From the NCBI GenBank assembly GCA_025200525.1, contig CM045758.1, positions 194,592,463-194,656,462 on the forward strand: DNA of 64,000 bases, written 5' to 3'. Numbering within the stretch: the first letter of the stretch is position 1; each line of letters begins with the position of its first letter. The DNA is from Camellia lanceoleosa (lineage: Eukaryota; Streptophyta; Magnoliopsida; Ericales; Theaceae). A model generated the notes under the pieces. That model made no database searches and was not told the DNA's origin. It saw only the letters and a list, made by a program, of their open reading frames with translations. This document shows, piece after piece, positions 56,933 through 64,000 of the stretch. Made by a program: the position numbers and the translations under genes.

Positions 56933-57469
56933 TGTGGGGATGTATTTTCTGAGTACCAACACGTGGCCGAGGTGACACCGAAGTGTCAGCCGAGGTCCCA
57001 CGTGTCTTGGTAGTTATGCCGAGGTTATCTCGGAGTTGCCGAGGTTACCTCCGAAGATATCGGAATCCGAGATGATCAGATAAGGGACAAGAGTCCTAGA
57101 ATGAAGAAAGACTTCAAGATGGATAAGGATAGTATTCTTAGGGAGTCTATCCTTATCTCTTGTGGAGTCCAAAGTAAGTACAGAATGAGAATCCATAGAA
57201 GGGAGACTTCTAGTGGGACCAGGAGAGAAAAAGACTATAAAAGAAGGGCACCCCCGGCGGGTCTAAGGTACGCAATTTGTAGTCTTGAGCAGTTATTTTA
57301 GCACTTGTTATCTTTGAGAGATATTGACTTGATCGTTGGAGTGCCCCCGAGTGGAAGAACCACCGCCAGAGCCTTCTCTTTCTGTGCAGGTTACAAGGAG
57401 CCATCTACTCTGCCTGTGTTCTACAGCTGGATTACTAAGGAGGGCAGTGTGATCGGAATTTCACTCACA
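56933..57469 (+). repeat. 5' LTR of the Tat element (boundaries approximate)
   Basis: Start taken at TGTGGGGATG and end at TTTCACTCACA just before the PBS. A TATA box CTATAAAAG lies at 57235-57243. The word GCCGAGGT recurs at 56966-57050 and again at 63889-63940. Without the second LTR the 5' limit remains a guess. Confidence 0.65.
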
Positions 57470-57474
57470 CAATT

Positions 57475-57490
57475 TGGCACCGTCTGTGGG
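57475..57490 (+). other. Primer binding site of Tat type
   Basis: TGGCACCGTCTGTGGG shortly after the LTR. Tat elements typically carry TGGCGCCGTCTGTGGG at this position (from memory); the tRNA species is not certain to me. Confidence 0.75.
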
Positions 57491-57506
57491 AACGAAAGAA
57501 GAGTAG

Positions 57507-58824
57507 ATGGCCAGTAATGCGCAGAAGGAAAATATTGGGGATAACACTCCAGCTGGGAGTGGAAGACCCGTCGATCCTAACGCTGAAAGAGGAGATCATA
57601 ACGAGGAAGTTCGTGATCAGAATCACGCAGAGAACGCCGTCGGCCAAGACGGTGATACATCAAAGAAGGCAGACAGGGGCAAATACTATAACGAGGACGA
57701 CCTCCAGACATGGAAAGACAGATGTCTGAGAAGGGATGAAGAAGTAAAGGAGATGGCAAATAAGTTGGCAGACCTTCAATCGGTTGTCAACTTCATGATG
57801 CAGAATAATTTCATGCAGCCTCCATACCCGCTGCAGGACACACCAATGCCAGCAGCAAACGCCCAGAAGAAGGGACGGAAAGAAATCCCCGAAGCCCCTC
57901 AGCACACGAGGAGCGGAAGGTACTCTCACCGACCCTCCAGGGAAGTCGGCCGAGAAGAGAAGAGTCCCGAAGGACATATCGCAAGAAGGAAGCAGACCCC
58001 AAAGAACATCGGCATGTTCCGGGGCGGATATTGTGTTTCGATGCATCCTGTGGAGAAGGATCGAAAAGGGGCCACCATGAGGCCGAGAGTAGTCTTGAAA
58101 AGTGAAGTCCACCGACAATGTGCGAGGAGAAATAAAGGACTTGAGAGATTACCTCAAGAGGAAGCGGAGAATCTTTGGAGCGTAATAACCTCCCGATTAA
58201 GCGAGGACGCCATTCACGGTGGAATTGGAAAAATTCATGGCGCCGAAAAGATTCAGTATGCCGAGGTTCCAGATATATGATGGCAAGTCAGACCCTAACT
58301 TCCATGTTGGATTATTTTTGAATTCAATGGCGTTATCTGATGGGAACGAACATTGCTCTGCAAAGTGTTCCTTCATCCTTCGGGAGATTGCATCAGATTG
58401 GTTCCACAAATTACCGAAGAGGCGGCGTGAAGAAATTTGGGAAGGCTGGCCGAGATGTTTGTGGCCAGGTTCATAACAAATAAACTGCAGCCATTGAGGG
58501 TGGATGCATTGATGGCCCTAAAAATTGGCAAAGATGAAGGCCTTAGGGCCTATGCAAAGCGGTATTATGAGGTGTTCAATCGAATACCTGAATGCAACCA
58601 GGAGGTGGCGGTCGTCTCTTTCAAGAACGGCCTGAAGGATGATATCCATCTGGAAGTCCTTGGCAAAAACCTTGCCAAAGAGTATGGAAGAGCTTATGGC
58701 GAGAATCGAGAAGTATGCCAGAGTCGAGGAAGATACATCGGGGAATAAGGAGACGAAGCCAGAAAAGGGCAACGGCTCGCCGAAGCGAGGCCGAGGTAAC
58801 AATGGACAGAACAAGCAGAGATGA
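57507..58824 (+). pseudogene. gag: gag of the Tat element, multiply frameshifted
   Basis: ATG 57507 (MASNAQKENIGDNTPAG) opens a hydrophilic N-terminus with a coiled-coil-like stretch (LQTWKDRCLRRDEEVKEMAN). The retrotransposon-gag domain is spread over three frames: FMAPKRFSMPRFQIYDGKSDP (58230-58295), FARFI-like and GLRAYAKRYYEVFNRIPEC (58530-58600), and MEELMARIEKYARVEE (58687-58735). Frame changes are near 58220, 58445 and 58685, so no intact Gag is made. Confidence 0.88.
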
Positions 58825-58901
58825 CTTGAGGCCAAGCAAGCGATGGCAGCGGTGTTTTTAATTCCGGTCCAAAAGTCCTCGACCAAATTCCAAATCACTA
58901 C

Positions 58902-60188
58902 TTGAGTAGCAAGAGCACCAGGAGAATTTATGGGAGAAACCTTGGTAGGCGTTGTGCCTACGACAATGAGCAGGGGCACCCAACACAGGGTTGCAGAGCC
59001 CTTAAAGCCTACTTAGAAGATTTGGTGAGGCAAGGCCATCTGAGAGACCTTGTAGATGAGGTCAAAACAAGGGAAGAACAGGCGCCAGCAGCCCCTCCTC
59101 TCCCAGCGCAGCAACCACAGGCAGGTGGACCTCGGGTGGTTAATGTGATCCACTCAAAGGTGAATGAAAACGACAAACGGGGGGAGACACAGAGGGTGAA
59201 ACATCTGCAGCACGTCAACCAGGTCGGACTGAAAAGACTTCGGCCTGAAGATTGCCAAGGAACGATGATAACCTTCACAGAGGCCGACCTTGACATGGTT
59301 CAGCACCCGCACAATGATGCCCTGGTAGTATCCCTCCAGGTTGGGGAGTGCCAGGTGAAACGCATCTTGATTGATCCAGGCAGCTCCTGCGACATCATGT
59401 ATGTCAGATGTTACAAGGAGTTAGGCCTTCACCCTGATGACATGGAGCAGTCAAACGGCCCGATGGTCGGCTTCAATGGAACGCCGACATGGCCTTTAGG
59501 CGCAACAAGCTTGGAGGTACAAGCCGGCACGAAGAAGATGAAGAAAGAATTTATTGTGATTGATACGCCTTCGCCTTATAACATCATCTTGGGGAGGCCG
59601 TGGTTGCATGCAATAGGGGCAGTTCCCTCAACCTTGTATCAACTGCTACGATTCCCAACAGAACATGGGATTGAGGAAATCAGAGGAGATCAGTTGCAGG
59701 CGAAAAATTGCTCCATGGCAGCAATGAAGTTAACTTGCAGCATTCGAGAACCAGAGGAAGCAAAGGTTGAAGAAGAGGACATGAGGGTCCTATATGATGT
59801 CGGCAAGGAGCCGACCGAGAAGAGTGAAGAAGCATTGAAGAAAATCTTCATCCAAGAGGGCGATGAGGAACGCTTCTTTCTTCTCAGCACCGGATTAGCC
59901 GAAGAAGAAGAAAGGGAGTTGGAAGCCTTTCTGAGAAAAAATATTGAGGTGTTCGCCTGGACACCTTATGAAATGCCTGGCATTGACCCCGAGGTCACAT
60001 GCCACAGACTCAACGTTGACAGGTCGGCCAAACCTGTAATACAACGAGCCAGAAGACCGACACTGATGCACGTCGAAGCAGTGGAAGAGGAAGTAGCCAG
60101 ACTTCTAGAAGCCAGGGCCATCCGAGAAGCCAATTATCCGACGTGGTTATCAAATACCGTGGTAGTAAAGAAGAAGAATGGCAAGTAG
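58902..60188 (+). pseudogene. Tat gag C-terminus, protease and start of RT
   Basis: 428 codons without interruption. CAYDNEQGHPTQGCRALKAY (Cys-His motif) and LVRQGHLRDLV are the Tat gag end. The protease is VKRILIDPGSSCDIMYV with YNIILGRPWLHAIGA. RT begins FAWTPYEMPGIDPEV, ending ATWL-type NYPTWLSNTVVVKKKNGK. The frame closes at TAG 60186-60188, where RT should read WRVCVDF (Trp to stop, G to A). Confidence 0.9.
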
Positions 60189-60956
60189 AGGGTCTGCGTA
60201 GACTTTACAAATTTGAACAAAGCTTGTCCCAAAGACAGCTTCCCTCTGCCAAAGATCGACCAGTTGGTGGATGCCACATCTGGACATGGGAGGATGAGCT
60301 TCTTGGATGCATATAGGGGGTATCACCAGATAGCCATGTACCCCCCAGATGAAGAGAAGACAGCGTTCATCACTCCGAAAGGTTTGTACTATTACAAAGT
60401 CATGCCTTTTGGGTTGAAGAACGCAGGAGCAACTTACCAAAGGCTGGTGACCAAGATGTTCAAACGCTTGATTGGCCGAACTGTAGAAGTCTACATTGAT
60501 GATATGGTCGTAAAGACCAAGGAACCAAAGGATCATCTTGCTGACCTAGAAGAGGTCTTTGACATACTCAAAACATATCGGCTCCGACTAAACGCATCGA
60601 AATGCGCGTTTGGAGTCGGATCCGGTAAGTTTTTGGGATACCTGGTGACTAGAAGGGGCATTGAAGCCATCCCAGATCAGATCAAGGCCATTTTGGAATT
60701 ACAGAGTCCGATATCAGCTAAACAAGTTCAAATGCTAACTGGAAGGGCCGCAGCCCTAAACAGATTCATAAGCCGAAGTTCGGACAAATGTAAACCCTTT
60801 TTCAACCTGGTGAAAAAGGCCACGGATTTTCTATGGACGGAAGAATGTGAGGCCGCGTTGGCCGACCTGAAGAAGTACCTTACCTCGGCCCCAGTCCTCT
60901 CAACACCTCAACCTCAGGAAGGCTGTTTTATACTTGGCGGTTTGCACGCAGCATGA
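60189..60956 (+). pseudogene. Tat reverse transcriptase
   Basis: Continues in frame after the [54 protein letters not shown] and catalytic [12 protein letters not shown] (YIDD 60492-60503, intact). The thumb/connection [20 protein letters not shown] follows. The frame ends at 60956 with a frameshift into RNase H. Confidence 0.93.
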
Positions 60957-61245
60957 AGTCTTTGTGATAATCCGAGAAGAGAAGGGAGAACAGAAGGCTG
61001 TTTACTACGTAAGTAAAACCTTGGCCGACGCAGAAACAAGGTACCTACCACTGGAGAAATTGATTCTGGCCTTGGTAATGGCCTCAAAGAAGCTAAACCA
61101 TTATTTTCAGGCTCACAAGATAGTGGTTCGGCTGAACACCCACTCAAATCCTTCTTGTGCAACAGGAGACTTAACTGGAAGAATAGCAAGATGGGCCGTA
61201 GTCTTTGGACCAATCGACACAGTTCGGTGCCATGACGAGAATTAA
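60934..61245 (+). pseudogene. Tat first RNase H (gypsy type)
   Basis: KAVYYVSKTLADAETRYLPLEKLILALVMA is the gypsy RNase H middle; GDLTGRIARWAVVFGPIDTV follows. It is frameshifted at both ends. The expected acidic DAS-type start is degraded. Confidence 0.85.
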
Positions 61246-61640
61246 GGGCCAAGTTTTGGCCGACTTCGTGGCCGAGTTCTCCCCAGAATACATCGAACAT
61301 CGGGCTCCGTTGAGCCGAGATGAACGATGTCCAAACAAGGAAGGAGAAGCCCAGCCAAAGGCTAAAGAACCAAGGAAGGAAAAACTCAGACCCTGCAGCA
61401 TTTACATCGGCAATTCCTTTCAACTTTTTGTTGATGGGAGCTCAAACCGGCAGGGGGCAGGGGCAGGAATAGTGTTAATTTCCCCCGATGGGGAGATATT
61501 GGAGCAGTCCATTCGACTGGGGTTTAAAGCCTCGAATAATGAGGCAGAATATGAAGCTCGATTCTTTGGTGGAGCGATGGCAATGAGGCGAGATGAGGTA
61601 ATCGTTTTTGTGACTCACAACTCATAGTAAATCAAACTCT
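61205..61640 (+). pseudogene. Tat second, archaeal-type RNase H
   Basis: After a basic linker, FVDGSSNRQGAGAGIVLISPDG and SNNEAEYEARFFGGAMAM form the additional RNase H found in the Tat group. A frame change at about 61612 breaks the DSQL block. Confidence 0.88.
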
Positions 61641-62200
61641 GAGGAGAATTATTTGCCGAGATGAAAGGATGTCGGCATACATAAAGAAGTCATCGGTGGC
61701 GGACATGTTTCAAAAGCGCCGACTTCTTCGAGTTAGCCGAGATGACAACAACCACGCCGACGCTACCGCCAATTTGGCAAGTTCAAGGCAAACCCGGAAA
61801 GACGAGGACAATAATGATTGATTACCTACAAGGCCGAGCATAGAGCCACCGAACACAATGCAAGAAGCATTATGTGTGGACATGGGACCAAAATTTGGAT
61901 GGATGCAATTGTTGCATTCTGAAAGAGGAAAAGCGCGGAAGATCGAAGGAAGCACACAAGGTCGGTGAAGTCGGCAAGATTCACTGACGGAAGGACATCT
62001 CTACGTAAGATCCTTCATCGACCTCTTTTAAGGTGTGTACACCCTCTTGGTCGAAGACTTTTATATGAAATTCATGAAGGAGTTTGTGGAAGCCCTTGGC
62101 GATCGTTAGCTCATAGAGCCATTACCGTGGGTATTGGTGGCCCTACATGCAAAAGATCGCAGCCTATGTGAAGAAGTGTGAACAATGCGGAGGTTTGCAG
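61641..62200 (+). pseudogene. Degraded linker and integrase zinc finger
   Basis: Only fragments readable: DERMSAYIKK near 61665 and YWWPYMQKIAAYVKKCEQC near 62127-62183 (Cys pair of the H2C2 finger). Everything between has stops in all frames. Confidence 0.7.
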
Positions 62201-62229
62201 ATTGATACATCGACCAACTTGACTGAACC

Positions 62230-63102
62230 TGTTTCGACCCTTGGCCATTTGCCCAGTGGGGCATGGATCTCGTTGGACAATTGCCCCAAGCAACTGGGCA
62301 GCGGAAGTACCTGCTAGTGACAACGGACTACTTCACAAAATGGATAGAAGCAGAGCCTCTTGCCAAAATCCGAGATGTGGATGTGAAGAACTTCATCTGG
62401 AAAAGCATCATCACCAGATTTGGGATTCCAAGAGCAATCGTTGCCGACAACGGAACACAGTTTGACAGCAAACTCATCAAGAATTTTTGTGCAAAGTTCA
62501 AGATAAAGAATTATTTTTCAACACCAAGCTTTCCCCAAAGTAATGGGCAAGTCGAAGCATCAAACAAAGTCATTCTGGATGGAATAAAGAAGAGGCTGCA
62601 GGCAGCAAAAGGAAAGTGGGTAGACGAATTGCCCACCGTGCTCTGGGCATATCGCATTACGCCGAGAAGATCAACAGGGGAATCCCCCTTTGCCATGGCT
62701 TATGGCACAGAAGCAGTCATTCCATTGGAGATCGGCATCCTAGGGATCAGAACACAAGGAGTTGAGAACGGGTCTAATGATGTGCTCTTAGCCCGAGATC
62801 TGGACCTACTGGAAGAAAGAAGAGAGAAAGCTGCAATCCAGCTTGCAGCATACCAGCAATAGCTTGCCAAAGCTTACAACAAGAAGGTCAATCCAAGGGA
62901 TTTTCAAGTCAATGACCTAGTCTTGAGAAAAGTCGTCGGCAATAAGAAGGATCCCAGAGAGGGCAAGCTTGGCCCAAACTGGGAAGGTCCCTACAAAATT
63001 ACCTCGGTGTTAGGAAATGGGGCATATCGGCTCGAAGATAATGAGGGCAAAGCATTGCCTAGACCATGGAACACTTGTAATTTAAAGTTTTTCTATCATT
63101 AG
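62230..63102 (+). pseudogene. Tat integrase core and C-terminus
   Basis: D,D,E residues are present: MDLVGQLPQ, VADNGTQFDS and QSNGQVEASNKVILDGIKKRL. The core is followed by WVDELPTVLWAYRITPR and AMAYGTEAVIP. TAG at 62860-62862 interrupts the frame (Gln to stop likely). It then continues AKAYNKKVNPRDF, GDLVLRK-like VNDLVLRKVV, GPNWEGPYKI and ends with TAG at 63100-63102. The length and the end (CNLKFFYH) are normal for the group. Confidence 0.92.
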
Positions 63103-63267
63103 ATGTTCTTTGATTTTTTTTTGACCGATATGATCAATAAAATCTTAGCAGAATTTTTCCGAACTTATACAACTTTGCATGATGTTGTTTTTTGAGTAAT
63201 GAGAACCCAAGAGGAACTTAGGTTCACATTGGGGGCAGAGAGAAGACATTAGTAATGCTTAGCCGAA
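63103..63267 (+). other. Start of the Tat 3' untranslated region
   Basis: Non-coding. Contains an AATAAA-like AATAAAATC at about 63136 and GGGGGCAGAGAG at 63230-63241. Confidence 0.6.
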
Positions 63268-63825
63268 GTTAAGCCGAGATAAATTCCTTATCTTTACTTG
63301 TTGAAATTTGTAGCAATTTACAAGTTAAAGTTAAGCCGAGATAAATTCCTTATCTTTACTTGTTGAAATTTGTAGCAATTTACAAGTTAAAGTTAAGCCG
63401 AGATAAATTTCTTATCTTTACTTGTTGAAATTTGTAGCAATTTACAAATTAAAGTTAAGCCGAGATAAATTCCTTCTCTTTACTTGTTGAAATTTGTAGC
63501 AATTTACAAGTTAAAGTTAAGCCGAGATAAATTCCTTCTCTTTACTTGTTGAAATTTGTAGCAATTTACAAGTTAAAGTTAAGCCGAGATAAATTCCTTA
63601 TCTTTACTTGTTGAAATTTGTAGCAATTTACAAGTTAAAGTTAAGCTGAGACAAATTCCTTATCTTTACTTGTTGAAATTTGTAGCAATTTACAAGTTAA
63701 AGTTAAGCTGAGATAAATTCCTTATCTTTACTTGTTGAAATTTGTAGCAATTTACAAGTTAAAGTTAAGCCGATATGATTGTTTATCTTCACTTGTTGAA
63801 ATTTGTAGCAATTTACAAGATGAAG
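63268..63825. repeat. Minisatellite, 62 bp unit x 9
   Basis: Units begin GTTAAGCCGAGATAAATTCC and contain TTTACTTGTTGAAATTTGTA and GCAATTTACAAGTTAAA. Starts are at 63268, 63330, 63392, 63454, 63516, 63578, 63640, 63702 and 63764. The first eight are nearly identical; the ninth is diverged, and a further remnant lies at 63851-63885. It sits between integrase and the 3' LTR. Confidence 0.95.
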
Positions 63826-63885
63826 ATTAATTGAGTTTATATGCTTTATACTTGTTGAAGTCTATGGCAAGTTTACAGGTGAAGT

Positions 63886-64000
63886 CCTAGCCGAGGTAAA
63901 TCATCAGGTAAACATGCTCGAGGTACGTAACCCCGAGGAGATTGTGCAAGGGAAGAATTGTATGAATCATGCGAAATACTCTAAGTATAGAATCAAATAG
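63886..64000 (+). other. Tat element sequence after the minisatellite
   Basis: Contains GCCGAGGT words like the LTR. PPT and 3' LTR are not seen before the window ends. Confidence 0.5.

Larger units (their letters stand above)
56933..64000 (+). mobile_element. Ty3/gypsy Tat-lineage retrotransposon, decayed, 3' end outside window
   Basis: 5' LTR, PBS, gag, protease (LIDPGSS), RT (YIDD), RNase H, a second archaeal-type RNase H (FVDGSSNRQGAGAG, NNEAEYEA) and integrase, then a tandem-repeat 3' untranslated region. The dual RNase H is diagnostic of the Tat group (established knowledge). There are at least four frameshifts in gag, in-frame TAG codons in RT and integrase, and a degraded RNase H/integrase spacer. 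The 3' LTR is not reached, so LTR divergence cannot be read here. Confidence 0.92.

Noticed and set aside
57660..58118. 152-codon minus-strand frame
   Set aside because: Antisense shadow of the Tat gag, no motif.

Overview
The window is plant nuclear DNA, probably from a eudicot with a repeat-rich genome. It is AT-rich intergenic sequence filled with nested LTR retrotransposons (Ty3/gypsy Tekay-like and Tat-like, Ty1/copia), a Helitron, a tRNA-derived SINE and MITEs. I see one intact host gene (a two-exon gene of unknown function at 50311-50962) and one broken host gene (an EF-hand protein, 41004-41280). There are no bacterial-type operons, CRISPR arrays, rRNA or functional tRNA genes. All retroelement coding regions carry stops or frameshifts.

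Layout. (1) 1-8305: a decayed Ty3/gypsy Tekay-type element whose 5' LTR is cut by the window start. It reads PBS, gag, protease, RT, RNase H, integrase, chromodomain-like tail, PPT and a 2.3 kb 3' LTR. (2) 8306-9500: unclassified DNA with a cluster of CTCGAG palindromes. (3) 9501-22302: a minus-strand Ty1/copia element (TSD AAAAT) that keeps gag but has no pol. A second gag-only element of gypsy type (12584-19679, TSD CCAAA) is inserted in its gag. (4) 22308-27309: AT-rich DNA with ~750 bp tandem repeats, a MITE and a Helitron. (5) 27321-27561: a SINE with an 11 bp TSD. (6) 27638-40730: a plus-strand Ty1/copia element (TSD AGAAG) with three insertions of its own: a 5.08 kb solo LTR of Ogre/Tat type inside its 5' LTR (TSD GTCTC), a 1.96 kb solo gypsy LTR inside its protease (TSD GTTAT), and a 486 bp solo LTR near its 3' end (TSD CTAAC). 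Its 3' end also carries an exact-offset 500 bp tandem duplication. (7) 41004-41881: the EF-hand pseudogene followed directly by a copia-type LTR. (8) 41882-50310: AT-rich intergenic DNA with foldback MITEs and a G-quadruplex-prone tract. (9) 50311-50962: the host gene, with a TATA box upstream. (10) 50963-56932: intergenic DNA with an inverted pair of MITE-like copies. (11) 56933-64000: a decayed Ty3/gypsy Tat element with dual RNase H, running off the window, with a 62 bp x 9 minisatellite in its 3' untranslated region.

The most unusual signal is a cassette of repeated CGCTCGAGCG palindromes, about 31 exact CTCGAG hexamers in seven clusters. It sits in the LTRs of both Ty3/gypsy and Ty1/copia elements and in one unclassified segment. 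The second is that two unrelated gag-only elements, one nested in the other, both lose pol just before the protease active site. TSDs, junctions and reading frames let the insertion order be worked out directly from the sequence.
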